A DNA stretch of 64,000 nucleotides from Blastococcus litoris (GCF_003075095.1 NZ_QCZF01000002.1:62001-126000); one strand, 5' to 3'; shown: positions 1 through 9,367, numbered from the stretch's first letter. The notes: generated by a model from the letters alone, not told the origin. Numbers and translations: made by a program.

Positions 1-3000
1 CCTGGCTGCGGTAGTGCCAGGAGAGCCACTGCCGCGGCACCCGCGCCTGCACGCATTCGGAGAGGATCGACTCCTCGTCCTCGACCGCCGTCTCGGCCAG
101 GTCGGCGGCGTCGTCGGAGACCGAGGACGGCTCGGCGAACGACGTCGGCGGCATCTGCTTCGAGTCGCCGACGACGACGGCCGCACGAGCACGACCCAGC
201 GCACCCACCGCGTCGGCCACCCGGATCTGCGACGCCTCGTCGAACACCACCAGGTCGAACTGGTTCGACGCCGCCGGGAAGAACCGCGCCACCGAGTCCG
301 GCGACACCAGCACGCACGGCATCACCTGGGTGATCAGCTCGCCGTACGTGGCCAGCAGCTGGCGCACGCCCAGGCCGCGCCGCTGCTTGGCCAGCTCCCG
401 CTGCAGCGCGCCGACCTGGCCCGAGCCGGAGGTGGCGTCGAACGGCCGGGCGGCCAGCACGCGGGCCGGGAGCGCCGTGGTCAGGTGCTCGCGCACCGCG
501 CGCGAGGCGCGGGTGAAGCGGCGGATCGCCTTCTCGTGCGCGCCGGCGTCGAACATGTCGAGCCCGGTCGCGTCGAGCCGCTCGGACACCGACGCCATCG
601 CCAGTCCGCGGTCGAAGGCGCGCACGGCGTCGTCGGCCTTGATCTCGCCGGTGAGCAGCAGCACCCGGGCGTCGAAGAGGCCCGCGAAGCGCAGCGGCTC
701 GAGCGTGTCGAGGAAGGAGACCCAGCGGCGCAGCGACATCAGCACCGAGCCGTCGCCGCCGCGCTCGGGGCGGGTCATCGACCAGCGCAGGACGAAGCCG
801 TCCTCACCAGCCCAGCGGGCCAGCTGGTCGGAGCTGGTGCGGCACGCGGCGATCAGCTGGCGGACGGCGTCCCGGAGGTGCCCGACCGCCTGCGCCGCGG
901 CCGGCCCGGCCGGGACGCCCGCGACGATCAGCTTGCGCAGCTGCACGTGGAAGAGCGACGAGCCGTCGACCGCCGCGCCGGCGGCGCGCAGCCAGTCGAC
1001 CTGGCGGGCGAGCAGGTCGCCGTCGGTGAACGGGTTCCAGCCCTCGGGCACCGACAGCCCGGAGATGGACTCGGCGCGGGTCGCGATCGCCTGCACGGCG
1101 GTCTGCACCCGCCACAGGTTCTCGACGACCGCGGGGACGTCCTTGGGCCGGACCTTGGCGTCGGGCCGCAGGTAGGGCGCGAGCGAGTCGCGGACGGCGA
1201 TCAGCTTGCGCCGCCGTCCCCACCAGGACGACGCCGCCGCGGTCTGGGCGGCCACGTAGATCTCGGCCAGCGGCAGCCGCAGCACCTCGGGCGTGCAGAC
1301 GTCGAGACCCGGGTGGCGGAACGCGGTGAAGGCGGCGATCTCGCCGAGCACGGCCGACGTCGCCGCCGTCCAGAACGCGCCGAAGGTCTCGTCGAGGACG
1401 TCGAGGCCGACGGGCGGGCCGCCGAGGACGTGCGCGAGCGCGTCCAGCTCCTCGACCGTGGACGTCCGGCGCAGGACGCCGGCCAGCTCCGGCACCGCCT
1501 GCACCTCGCGCACCGCGGCGTCGACGGCGGAGGCCGCGGCCTGGGTGGCGGGCAGGTCGATGTCGGGGGAGTCGACGAACGCCCACGGGTGCCGCGGCGA
1601 GGGCCGGGTCAGGTCGGCGATGTCGGGCAGCAGCGCGAGCTCCACCCGCACCGAGCGCAGCACCTCGGCCGGCGCGTTGGCAGCGAAGGGCAGCGGCACC
1701 GGCAGCGGCGCGACGTCGGTGCCGGCGGCGAGCTCGGAGGTCCGGGCCGAGTACAGCGACAGCCCGACGGCGTTCTGCTCGTGCAGCCGGTCGGCGTAGC
1801 GGGCCAGCAGCCGGCGGGCCGAGCGCAGCGACTCGCCGTCGGCGGCCATGCCCTGCTCGTCGACGGCGACCGCGTGCTCCAGCGCCAGCCGGATCTGTGC
1901 CCGCACCATCGAGGCGCGCGAGCCCTTGTCGTGCAGGTCGAGGGCGAACATGCCCATGCCGACCGCGTCCAGCCGGCGGGCGACGACGTCCAGCGCGGCC
2001 CGCTTCTCCGCGACGAACAGCACCCGCTTGCCCTCGGCGACCGCCCGGGTGAGCAGGTTGGTGATGGTCTGCGACTTGCCGGTTCCGGGTGGGCCCTCCA
2101 GCACGAACGTGCGCCCGGCCGTGGCCTCGGCGATCGCCCGCAGCTGGGAGGCGTCGGCCGGCGCGGGCAGCTCGGCGGCCAGCTCGTCGAGGTCCACGTA
2201 GGGGCCGGTGTCGCGGGCCGGGTCCTCGAACGCCTCGGTCGGCTCGTGCACCAGGTGGTGGACCAGCGGGTTGTCGGTGAAGTCGGCCCAGTGCTCGTCC
2301 AGGTCCTTCCACAGCCGGAACTTCGCGAACTGCAGGATCGCGAGGTCGGCCGTGGACTCGACGCGGTAGGGCAGCCCGTGCCCGACCAGCGCCGACCGCA
2401 CCGCCTCGAAGGCGGCATCGAGGTCGAGCGTGCCGTCGACGGCGGCCTCGGTCAGCGTCGGGACCGTCAGCCCGTGCAGCTGGCGCAGCTTCTCCAGCAG
2501 GCAGTAGTTCGGCGTGCTCGCCCCGGACTCGTCGAGGCTCAGCCGGTAGGAGCCGGTGCGCCCCATCGGCGCGAGGACGACCGGGATGAGCACCAGCGGC
2601 GAGCGCAGCGGCCGCCCGTCGAGCTCCCACACCAGGCTGCCCAGCGCGAGGTAGAGGTTGTTGGCGCCGGTCTCCTCGAGCACCGTCTTCGCCTTGTAGG
2701 CGAGGTTGCGCAGCTTGGGCAGGTAGCCGCCGCTCGTGACGTCGGCGTGCAGCTCGCGCCGTTCGACCAGCAGCTCGGTGAGCTGCTCGTCGGGCAGCTC
2801 GCGGGCGGTGGTGATGCCGCGCTCGGCCTGGACGGCGGCCAGCTGGTCGGCCGGCAGCAGGGTGATCGGCGTCCCGTCGTGCACGAAGTTCTCGAGGATC
2901 CCCAGCGACGGGCCGGGGATGGTCAGCGCGAGGCCGGACCGCTCGGTGTAGTTGATCAGCCGGTTGCGCAGGCTGAGGTCGAGGAGGGCGTTCTTCCACT

Positions 3001-4168
3001 GCTGGACGCGCGGCGGCGGCTCGGGCCTCGAGGTCGGGGTCGACGGGACCGGTTCCGGCTTGGCGGGTGCGCTGTGCAGGGCCGGCCGGTACTCCACGAC
3101 CTGCAGGACGCCGTCCTCGTCGCGGGCGCGGGCCGGCAGCGGGAAGATGCCGTCCTTGCGGGCCCGGTGCACGTCGGTGACGCCGAGGACCCGGTCCAGC
3201 TCGCCGGCCAGCCAGTCGCCGTAGGCGGGGGTGTGCAGGTCGGCGGCGAGTTCGCCGGTGCTGGTCAGCAGGATCGTCTCGATCAGCCCGATCAGCCCGA
3301 GGTCGACCAGGTTGACCAGCGGTGCGGCGTCGGTCGTCGCGGCGGACTCGGCCGACCGCTCCTCGCGCCAGTACCCGAGGAACGCGTGCCCGTCGGCCAG
3401 CCACAGCAGCGGCCGGACGCCGGCCTGCTCGAGGGCGGCGGCCATCAGGACGACGAGGTCGAGCGGGGTGCCCACCCGCCAGGTGAGGACGTCGCCCGGC
3501 GAGCGCACCTGCTGCCCGAGGTCGGACCAGCTCAGCGGCGGCTCGCTGTACCGGATGCCGCGCCGCTGCAGGACGGTGGCTACCGCGGCGACGATCTCGT
3601 CGACCCGCTCCGGTCCGTCGGCGTAGCCCTGGATCGATCCGCGCCCGGTCCGCTCCTCCAGGACGGTCGCCGCCTCCGACACCACCGCCGTGACCGCCGG
3701 GTGGTTGGGCATGACGTGTGCGGCGAGCATCTCCAGTGCCAGCGGCAGGGGAGTGGCCAGCCACTGCTGGGCGGCGAGCACCTGGACGACGCGGCTGCTC
3801 TCGCCGAGCACCTCGCCGTCGGAGAGCACCTCGACGTCGATGACCCCCGGCCGCTGCTCCTCGACGTGCAGCATCGCCGCCGGGTCCATGACCAGGCCGA
3901 GATCGGTGAGCACCGTCGTCCGGCCCTCGTCGAGGTCGGCGAGCAGCTCGACGGTCTGGGCGATCGGGCCCTCGGCGTCGCGGACGCCGAGGCGCACCGT
4001 GGCGGCGCGCACCGGGCCGCCGAGGTTGGTGACCGCCAGCCGCGACACCACCGGCACCCGGTTGTGGGCCAGCGCGTAGCTGAGGACGGGCGTGGACGTG
4101 ATCTCGATGGAGACCGCCGCCCGCGGGGCGACGACGTCGCCCACCTGGATGTCGGCAGTGCTCTCCAT
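1..4168 (-). CDS. DUF4011 / superfamily-1 helicase-like giant protein (3' end outside window)
   Basis: An unbroken minus-strand frame starts at ATG 4168 (MESTADIQVGDVVAPRAAVS) and runs off the left edge, giving about 1,389 visible codons. An N-terminal beta-rich region is followed at residues 395-407 by LLDLSLRNRLINY, the hallmark of DUF4011, then a Walker A motif GPPGTGKS at 692-699 and a Walker B-like DEAS at about 1310-1313, as in AAA_11/AAA_12 superfamily-1 helicases. These proteins often reach 1,500-2,000 residues and end in a nuclease-like or DUF3320 domain, which here lies outside the window. It probably acts on nucleic acid using ATP. Some relatives are proposed anti-phage proteins, others seem to be ordinary chromosomal genes. 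The opposite strand and other frames are also open, but they translate to Arg/Gly/His-rich shadows. Confidence 0.85.
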   Translation of the reverse strand, partial: MESTADIQVGDVVAPRAAVSIEITSTPVLSYALAHNRVPVVSRLAVTNLGGPVRAATVRLGVRDAEGPIAQTVELLADLDEGRTTVLTDLGLVMDPAAMLHVEEQRPGVIDVEVLSDGEVLGESSRVVQVLAAQQWLATPLPLALEMLAAHVMPNHPAVTAVVSEAATVLEERTGRGSIQGYADGPERVDEIVAAVATVLQRRGIRYSEPPLSWSDLGQQVRSPGDVLTWRVGTPLDLVVLMAAALEQAGVRPLLWLADGHAFLGYWREERSAESAATTDAAPLVNLVDLGLIGLIETILLTSTGELAADLHTPAYGDWLAGELDRVLGVTDVHRARKDGIFPLPARARDEDGVLQVVEYRPALHSAPAKPEPVPSTPTSRPEPPPRVQQWKNALLDLSLRNRLINYTERSGLALTIPGPSLGILENFVHDGTPITLLPADQLAAVQAERGITTARELPDEQLTELLVERRELHADVTSGGYLPKLRNLAYKAKTVLEETGANNLYLALGSLVWELDGRPLRSPLVLIPVVLAPMGRTGSYRLSLDESGASTPNYCLLEKLRQLHGLTVPTLTEAAVDGTLDLDAAFEAVRSALVGHGLPYRVESTADLAILQFAKFRLWKDLDEHWADFTDNPLVHHLVHEPTEAFEDPARDTGPYVDLDELAAELPAPADASQLRAIAEATAGRTFVLEGPPGTGKSQTITNLLTRAVAEGKRVLFVAEKRAALDVVARRLDAVGMGMFALDLHDKGSRASMVRAQIRLALEHAVAVDEQGMAADGESLRSARRLLARYADRLHEQNAVGLSLYSARTSELAAGTDVAPLPVPLPFAANAPAEVLRSVRVELALLPDIADLTRPSPRHPWAFVDSPDIDLPATQAAASAVDAAVREVQAVPELAGVLRRTSTVEELDALAHVLGGPPVGLDVLDETFGAFWTAATSAVLGEIAAFTAFRHPGLDVCTPEVLRLPLAEIYVAAQTAAASSWWGRRRKLIAVRDSLAPYLRPDAKVRPKDVPAVVENLWRVQTAVQAIATRAESISGLSVPEGWNPFTDGDLLARQVDWLRAAGAAVDGSSLFHVQLRKLIVAGVPAGPAAAQAVGHLRDAVRQLIAACRTSSDQLARWAGEDGFVLRWSMTRPERGGDGSVLMSLRRWVSFLDTLEPLRFAGLFDARVLLLTGEIKADDAVRAFDRGLAMASVSERLDATGLDMFDAGAHEKAIRRFTRASRAVREHLTTALPARVLAARPFDATSGSGQVGALQRELAKQRRGLGVRQLLATYGELITQVMPCVLVSPDSVARFFPAASNQFDLVVFDEASQIRVADAVGALGRARAAVVVGDSKQMPPTSFAEPSSVSDDAADLAETAVEDEESILSECVQARVPRQWLSWHYRSQ

Positions 4169-4187
4169 GTCACCTGTCTACCGGAGG

Positions 4188-4201
4188 GGACCGATCGGTC
4201 C
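4188..4201. other. 14-bp perfect palindrome upstream of the helicase gene
   Basis: GGACCGATCGGTCC reads the same on both strands and lies 20 bases upstream of the helicase start, inside a slightly longer GGAGG...TCC context. It could be an operator or a chance palindrome in GC-rich DNA. No regulator is encoded next to it. Confidence 0.25.
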
Positions 4202-4388
4202 TCCCATGCTCCCCGACGGATGGGACTCGTGTGACCCCTGGGCCGGTTCGTTGCCCCGGATCACAGATCGGATCGCCGCGGACGGTGCCGACCGGGCGAG
4301 ATCTGCCGATCCGCGCGGTATCGGAACCGGTGTCCACCGAAGGTGCGGTTCTGCCCCGGGAACCGGCCCACGGCGCTCGCGACGGCGT

Positions 4389-4394
4389 TAGCGT
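4389..4394 (+). promoter_or_regulatory. Possible -10 box for a leaderless transcript
   Basis: TAGCGT (TANNNT) ends six bases before the ATG at 4401, and no Shine-Dalgarno sequence precedes that ATG. This is the usual layout of actinobacterial leaderless transcripts. No clear -35 element is visible. Confidence 0.35.
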
Positions 4395-4400
4395 CCGCGG

Positions 4401-5147
4401 ATGAGCACCCCCGGGCTGCCCACGATCTGGGAGCTGGTCGCCGAGGGCGCGGCCACGCTGCCCGAGCCGTTCAGCCGCGCCGCCCTCATCAACTGGGTCA
4501 GCGCCCGCCGCCCCGACGTGGGCGTCTCCTCGATCGCCACGCACATCCAGCTCGCCACCGGCAACGCCGGGCACCCGCCCTCGGGCCGGGCGCCGCTGCT
4601 GCACCGCGTCGACCGCGGCCTCTACGTCCGGCACCGGGAGGTGCGTCCGGCTGCGTCGGCCGACGTCGGCGCCCGCCTGGTCCTGATCGGCTCGTCCGGT
4701 GCGACGACGGCGGAGCCCGCCCCGGTCGCCCGGCTCTTCACCAGCCCCGGCTTCGCCCGCGCCCGCGACGCCGCCGTCCGCGCCCGGCTCCCGTGGTTCG
4801 TGCTCAGCGCCAGGCACGGCCTGCTCGACGCGGGCGACGTCGTCGGCCCCGTCGACGTCCAGATCGGCGACCAGTCCGCCGGCTACCGGACGGCGTGGGG
4901 CGAGTGGGTCGTCGCGCAGCTCGCCGAGCGGGTGCGGCTGGACGGCGTGACCGTCGAGGTGCACGGCGGCGTCGACTTCGCCCAGCCGCTCCGGCAGCCG
5001 CTGGCCCGCCGCGGCGCCGCGCTGGAGATCCCGCTGCCGGGCGCCTGGCACGAGCCCGACGACCCCGACGAACCGCACGGCCCACCCCTGCGGACGGCGA
5101 TCGGGAAGCTGCGGCACCTCGTCGCCCGGGGCGCCAGCGCGTCCTGA
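4401..5147 (+). CDS. DUF6884-domain protein
   Basis: A 248-residue protein of unknown function. The N-terminal 75 or so residues (WELVAEG...FSRAALINWV...IATHIQLATGN...LHRVDRGLYVR) resemble small winged-helix-like domains fused to nuclease-like proteins. The C-terminal half (LVLIGSSG..., FTSPGFARARDAA, WFVLSARHGLLD) matches DUF6884, in which the SA(K/R)HGLL motif is characteristic. No signal peptide or membrane segment is seen. It is divergent from the helicase gene with a 232-base gap. Calling it nucleic-acid related would be inference from the domain pairing alone. Confidence 0.75.
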   Translation: MSTPGLPTIWELVAEGAATLPEPFSRAALINWVSARRPDVGVSSIATHIQLATGNAGHPPSGRAPLLHRVDRGLYVRHREVRPAASADVGARLVLIGSSGATTAEPAPVARLFTSPGFARARDAAVRARLPWFVLSARHGLLDAGDVVGPVDVQIGDQSAGYRTAWGEWVVAQLAERVRLDGVTVEVHGGVDFAQPLRQPLARRGAALEIPLPGAWHEPDDPDEPHGPPLRTAIGKLRHLVARGASAS

Positions 5148-5269
5148 TCCGGGACGCCCGCGACGGCTGTGACGGCTGCGGCGCGTCGCGGCCCCGCCGT
5201 CACCCGGCGGTGCCACCCAGGCCCGATGCTGCCGATCGACTCGTCGCGAGGTCGTCTGGGGAGGGTGAG

Positions 5270-6499
5270 ATGTTCGGGGTCCCGATCGAGGTCCTGGTCG
5301 GTGGATCCGCCGTCGCGGGCCTGGTGCTGCTGCTGGGGCTGTTCCTGGCCGTGCGGGCGTCCGGCCGCCGGGCGGCACGCCGCCGCCAGGGCGCGGCGCC
5401 GGTGCGCGGTGCGGCTCCCGCGATCCCCACGCCCCGCCGCCCGGTCGACGTCGTCGAGCCCGACGGCCCCGTGCCGTTCGCCGAGCCGGGCATGCGTGGC
5501 CGGCTGTTCCAGTACGGCGGCGACGGCCCGGGATTCCCCGTCGACGCCCCGTTCGCCGTCGTCTCGATCGAGACCACGGGTCTGTCCCCGGCCAAGGGTG
5601 ACCGGATCGTCGAGATCGCCGTCGTCCGCGTCGAGGCCGACGGCGGGATCGCGGACGAGTACGTCAGCCTCCTGAACCCCGGCCGCGACGTCGGCCCGGT
5701 GTTCGTGCACGGCATCTCCAACAGCCAGGTGCTCGACGCCCCGACGTTCGACGACGTCGCCGGCGACCTGCTGGACCGGCTGGACGGGGCTGTCGTCGTC
5801 GCGCACAACGCGGCGTTCGTGGAGCGGTTCCTCGCCGCCGAGTTCGCGCGCATCGGCGTCGCGCTGCCGCTGAACCCGGCGCTGTGCTCCCTGTCGCTGG
5901 CCCGCCGCACGCTCCGCGCCCCGAACCAGCGGCTGGACACGCTCGCCCGCGTGGTCGGCCTGTCCGTCGCGGAGGCGCCCACCGCGCTGACCGACGCCCG
6001 GCTGGTCGCCGCCCTGCTGCCGACGCTGCTGGCCGCGCACGGCGAGCCGCGCTTCCTGACCGGGCTGCGCCCGATGCCGGAACTGGGTGGCGAGGTGGCG
6101 CCGAAGACCCGGTCCGGCGAGCCCCGGCCGGGCACCGGCGGCTGGATCGCCTCGATGATCGCGGGCCTGCCCCGTGCCGTCGTGGACGCCCCGTACGCCG
6201 ACGCGCAGCGCTACGTCGACGCCGTCGCCTCGGCGCTGACCGACGGCCGGATCCTCGGTGGCGAGGGGCAGCTGCTCGCGCGGCTGGCGGCCTCCGCCGG
6301 CATCGGCGCCGAGCAGGTGCTGGTGCTGCACCGCCGGTTCCTCGGCCACCTGCGCGCCAGCGCGCTGGAGAACCCCATCCTCACCACCGCGGAGCTGCGC
6401 CAGCTGAAGACGGCGGCCGGCGGCCTGGGCCTGCCCGACTTCTTCGACGACCTGCGCCCGACCTCGCCGCAGGACCTCATGGCCGCCCGCCTCCGCTGA
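5270..6499 (+). CDS. Membrane-anchored exonuclease-fold (DEDDh-like) protein, probably inactive
   Basis: The 409-residue protein starts at ATG 5270 after GGGGAGGGTGAG. One transmembrane helix (about residues 6-27) precedes a basic, Pro-rich linker, then a DnaQ-type 3'-5' exonuclease fold at about 93-255. The fold is recognisable from FAVVSIETTG, VHGIS, VVAHNAAF and LTDARLVAALL. The metal-binding residues are mostly lost: the first Asp of D-x-E is Ser99, the Asp after HNAxF is Val184, and the His of HRALxDA is replaced (P237-T-A-L-T-D), while the Glu and the last Asp remain. The C-terminal 150 residues are unassigned. It may bind nucleic acid at the membrane rather than cut it. Confidence 0.8.
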   Translation: MFGVPIEVLVGGSAVAGLVLLLGLFLAVRASGRRAARRRQGAAPVRGAAPAIPTPRRPVDVVEPDGPVPFAEPGMRGRLFQYGGDGPGFPVDAPFAVVSIETTGLSPAKGDRIVEIAVVRVEADGGIADEYVSLLNPGRDVGPVFVHGISNSQVLDAPTFDDVAGDLLDRLDGAVVVAHNAAFVERFLAAEFARIGVALPLNPALCSLSLARRTLRAPNQRLDTLARVVGLSVAEAPTALTDARLVAALLPTLLAAHGEPRFLTGLRPMPELGGEVAPKTRSGEPRPGTGGWIASMIAGLPRAVVDAPYADAQRYVDAVASALTDGRILGGEGQLLARLAASAGIGAEQVLVLHRRFLGHLRASALENPILTTAELRQLKTAAGGLGLPDFFDDLRPTSPQDLMAARLR

Positions 6500-6576
6500 C
6501 CCGCGGGGGAAGGTGCCGGAGGCGTTCCGCAACGGTCGCCGCCGTGCGACGATGCGGTCCTCAGCGAGGGGGCGGC

Positions 6577-7188
6577 ATGACGGCGGCACACCACATCCGG
6601 GTCTCCGACGCCGACCGGCAGGCCGCCGCACAGCGGATCGGCGCCGCCTGGGCCGAGGGACGCCTCGACGACGCCGAGTACGACCGCCGGCTCGCACAGG
6701 CCTTCGCCGCGGTGACCTACGGCGACCTCGCGCAGCTGTTCACCGACCTCCCCGCACCGCAGCCGGCGTACCGGCCGCCCGCAGCGCCGCAGTGGCCGGT
6801 GGCTCAGTGGCCGGTCGTGCAGCGGCGCGGAGCGCTCGGCGAGGTCCGCGGCACGGGTCTGCAGATGCTGCTGTTCGTCGTCACCTTCGGCATCTGGGGC
6901 TACGTCTACTTCTTCCAGACGCACGAGGAGATGAAGCGGCACACCGGTGAGGGCATCGGCGGCGTGCCGGCGCTGCTGCTGGCGCTCTTCTTCTGGCTCG
7001 CCTCGCCGTTCCTGCTCAGCCACGAGGTCGGCCGGCTGCACGAGCGGCGGGGGCAGCGGGCACCGGTCAGCGCGCTCACCGGCCTCTGGGTCTTCCCCGG
7101 CATCTTCCTGCTCGTCGGCCCGGTGATCTGGTTCGTGCTGACCAACCGGGCGCTCAACGGCTACTGGCGGAGCGCCGGGGCGCGCTGA
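6577..7188 (+). CDS. DUF1707-DUF4234 membrane protein
   Basis: A 203-residue protein; ATG 6577 follows a GAGGGGGCGGC ribosome site. Residues about 6-55 (IRVSDADRQAAAQRI, EGRLDDAEYDRRLAQAF) are a DUF1707 domain. A short Pro/Gln linker leads to a DUF4234 domain with several hydrophobic segments (MLLFVVTFGIWGYVYFF, ALLLALFFWLASPFLL, FPGIFLLVGPVIWFVL). DUF1707 is a cytoplasmic SHOCT-like domain usually N-terminal to membrane regions, and neither domain has a defined role. Its membrane half is clearly related to the protein at 9368-9934, about 2 kb downstream. Confidence 0.85.
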   Translation: MTAAHHIRVSDADRQAAAQRIGAAWAEGRLDDAEYDRRLAQAFAAVTYGDLAQLFTDLPAPQPAYRPPAAPQWPVAQWPVVQRRGALGEVRGTGLQMLLFVVTFGIWGYVYFFQTHEEMKRHTGEGIGGVPALLLALFFWLASPFLLSHEVGRLHERRGQRAPVSALTGLWVFPGIFLLVGPVIWFVLTNRALNGYWRSAGAR

Positions 7189-7232
7189 CCGCGCGACTTG
7201 CCGTCCCGCCGCCCACCGGTGAGGTTGCAGGG

Positions 7233-8021
7233 ATGAGCGAGCCCTTCCGCCACGGGTCCGGACTGATCGTCGAGACCCGCGGCCACGTCCGCGTGCTGAC
7301 CCTCGACCGGCCCGAGCGCCGCAACGCGCTGTCCTCGCCGCTGCAGGCCGACCTGGTCGAGGAGCTGCTCCGCAGCACCGAGGACGCCGAGGTGCGGGCG
7401 ATCGTCCTCACCGGCAACGGGCCCGCCTTCTGCGCCGGTTTCGACCTCAAGGAGATCCGGGAGCGCGACCAGCGGGGGGAGCGCTTCCGGCCACCGATGG
7501 ACCGGCCCGGCCGCTCGCTGTTCGAGGTGGTCACGGAGACGCCGGTGCCGATCGTGGCCGCGCTGCAGGGTGCCGCGGTCGCCGGCGGCTTCGAGCTCGC
7601 GCTGGCCTGCGACCTGCGGGTAGCGGCGCCCGGCATCTCGCTCGGCCTGCCCGAGGCCGCGATCGGGATGGGCGCCAACTTCGGCTCCGTCGTCCTGCCC
7701 AAGCGCATCCCGATGGGGATCGCCCTGGAGATGCTGCTGACGGCCGAGTACGTCACCAGCGAGGACGCCGAGCGGTGGGGGCTGGTCAACCGGCTCACCG
7801 ACGACGTCCTGCCGACGGCGATGCAGCTGGCCGAGCGGATCGCCGCCAACGCCCCCGTCAGCGTCCGGCGGATGAAGGAGACGGCGGTGAAGGCGCTCGA
7901 GCTCCCGCTGTGGCAGGCGCTGCGCCTCGACGTCGGCCCCAACCCGTACCTGAGCGAGGACCGCAAGGAGGGCATCGCCGCGTACCTGGAGAAGCGGCCG
8001 CCGCGCTGGACCGGCCGCTGA
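7233..8021 (+). CDS. Enoyl-CoA hydratase/isomerase (crotonase) family protein
   Basis: A 262-residue crotonase-fold enzyme expected to hydrate or isomerise an acyl-CoA thioester in the cytoplasm. VLTLDRPERRNALSS and the oxyanion-hole segment FCAGFDLKEI are typical. AVAGGFELALACDLRVA and LGLPEAAIGMG carry Glu residues at the places of the two catalytic glutamates of true hydratases. Length is normal for the family. It stands alone between hypothetical genes, with no beta-oxidation partners nearby, so the substrate cannot be named. A GCAGGG site precedes ATG 7233. Confidence 0.88.
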   Translation: MSEPFRHGSGLIVETRGHVRVLTLDRPERRNALSSPLQADLVEELLRSTEDAEVRAIVLTGNGPAFCAGFDLKEIRERDQRGERFRPPMDRPGRSLFEVVTETPVPIVAALQGAAVAGGFELALACDLRVAAPGISLGLPEAAIGMGANFGSVVLPKRIPMGIALEMLLTAEYVTSEDAERWGLVNRLTDDVLPTAMQLAERIAANAPVSVRRMKETAVKALELPLWQALRLDVGPNPYLSEDRKEGIAAYLEKRPPRWTGR

Positions 8022-8025
8022 CCGC

Positions 8026-9282
8026 TCAGGGCTCGAGGAACCACAGCACCTGGGTGTCCTCGCGCGGGCTGTCGCACTCGCCGATGGCCAGGGCCCCGGT
8101 GGCCGCCGGGTAGAGGGCCCGGACGTCGAGCTTCCGGAAGCACCCGAAGCCCACCGGTCGCTGCGCCTCGCCGGTGGTGAGATCGACAGGGCGGAGCCCG
8201 ACCGGCGAGGGCAGCCCGGCCCACACCTGCCCGGGCTCGACGACCAGCGCGTAGCCGTACACGCGGTCGTCGAGCTGGGCGAGGAGCGGCCCGGCGCCCC
8301 CGCCGTCGGGCACGGCGAGCAGCCACGACCCCTCGTCGACGGCCGCGAGCAGGAACACCGTGCCGTCCGCCGCGCCGGCCACCGACTGCGTCTCGGCGCC
8401 CTCGGCCAGATCGGTCGCGCGCGCCGGCGGGCCCGCCGGCTGGAGCTCGGCGTCGTACCGGACGATGGTCGGGATGCGGTCCTCCGGGATCTCCGTCGGC
8501 GAGGCGTCGAAGACCAGCGTGACCCCGCCGGAGGGCCGGGGGAGCAGGTCGGCCAGCTGGTCGCCGACCGGGTAGGCGGAGACGGCGGCGACGTCCTCGT
8601 CCAGGTCGCGCTCGGCCAGCACGCGGCCCGACGGCAGGTCCACCGCCAGCAGCGCCTCGCGGATGCCGGCGTCGGTGGTGACGCTCAGGAACAGGTGCAG
8701 CCGCGACCGTGCGCCCAGCGCGGACCCGCCGGTCGAGGCGCGGACGTCGTCCCCGGCCGAGAGGACCACCGTGGTCCGCACCGCGCCGGACACCGGGTCG
8801 ACGACCCGCAGGCCGTAGCCCTCGTCCGCCAGCCGGCCGGTGACGACCACGGTGCCGTCGTCGAGCAGGTGCATGCCCCAGACGTCGTCGACGCGGGGGA
8901 GCGGGACGGTCCCCGCGATGGCGTCGCCGCGCAGGGTGACCAGCGTCTGCGGCAGCGCGCGGTCGGCCGGGCTGAGCAGCGCGTGGGCGCCGCCGTCGGG
9001 CGTGGCCACCGCCGCCACCACGCGGGCGAACGTGCCGGGCGTCGCCGGGGTCAGGTCGACGGCGGCCCGCACCCGGGCGAGCGGTCCGGTGCTGGGCGGC
9101 CCGTCGGCCGGTGGTCCGGTGTAGGGCGGCAGGTCGGTGGACGGGTCGGTCGGGCGGGCGGGACCGAGGTCGGCGGCCGAGGGCTCGGGGGAGCGGTCGG
9201 GGTCGCCCACCGGGCAGCCGGCCAGCACCAGGAGCAGCCCCCCGGCGAGCACCGCCGCGGCCGGCCGGCGCCACCGGGTCAT
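8026..9282 (-). CDS. Predicted lipoprotein, possible beta-propeller
   Basis: From ATG 9282 the 418-residue protein begins with RWRR and a hydrophobic stretch ending in a lipobox LVLAGC, so Cys23 should be lipidated and the protein anchored outside the membrane. A Pro/Ser/Asp-rich linker follows. The rest has spaced units such as DGTVVVTGRL, SGAVRTTVVL, SGRVLAERDL and DGTVFLLAAV, which suggest repeated beta-blades. No catalytic motif was recognised. An upstream in-frame ATG would destroy the signal peptide and was rejected. It converges on the crotonase gene with only four bases between. Confidence 0.75.
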   Translation of the reverse strand: MTRWRRPAAAVLAGGLLLVLAGCPVGDPDRSPEPSAADLGPARPTDPSTDLPPYTGPPADGPPSTGPLARVRAAVDLTPATPGTFARVVAAVATPDGGAHALLSPADRALPQTLVTLRGDAIAGTVPLPRVDDVWGMHLLDDGTVVVTGRLADEGYGLRVVDPVSGAVRTTVVLSAGDDVRASTGGSALGARSRLHLFLSVTTDAGIREALLAVDLPSGRVLAERDLDEDVAAVSAYPVGDQLADLLPRPSGGVTLVFDASPTEIPEDRIPTIVRYDAELQPAGPPARATDLAEGAETQSVAGAADGTVFLLAAVDEGSWLLAVPDGGGAGPLLAQLDDRVYGYALVVEPGQVWAGLPSPVGLRPVDLTTGEAQRPVGFGCFRKLDVRALYPAATGALAIGECDSPREDTQVLWFLEP

Positions 9283-9367
9283 CCCCGAGGTGTAGCACCT
9301 CGCGCGCGAAGGGGCTCCCGGAAACGGCGCGGTGGAGGACGATGGCTCGCTGCCGAGAGGAGCACTC

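Noticed and set aside
804-3764. A 986-codon minus-strand open frame
   Set aside because: It is another frame of the same helicase gene; its sequence is low-complexity Ala/Arg/Gly and lacks the helicase motifs seen in the frame starting at 4168.
14-4234. A 1,406-codon open frame on the plus strand opposite the helicase gene
   Set aside because: Its translation is Arg/Gly/His/Val-rich without domains, as expected for the antisense of a GC-rich gene, while the minus frame has DUF4011 and Walker motifs.
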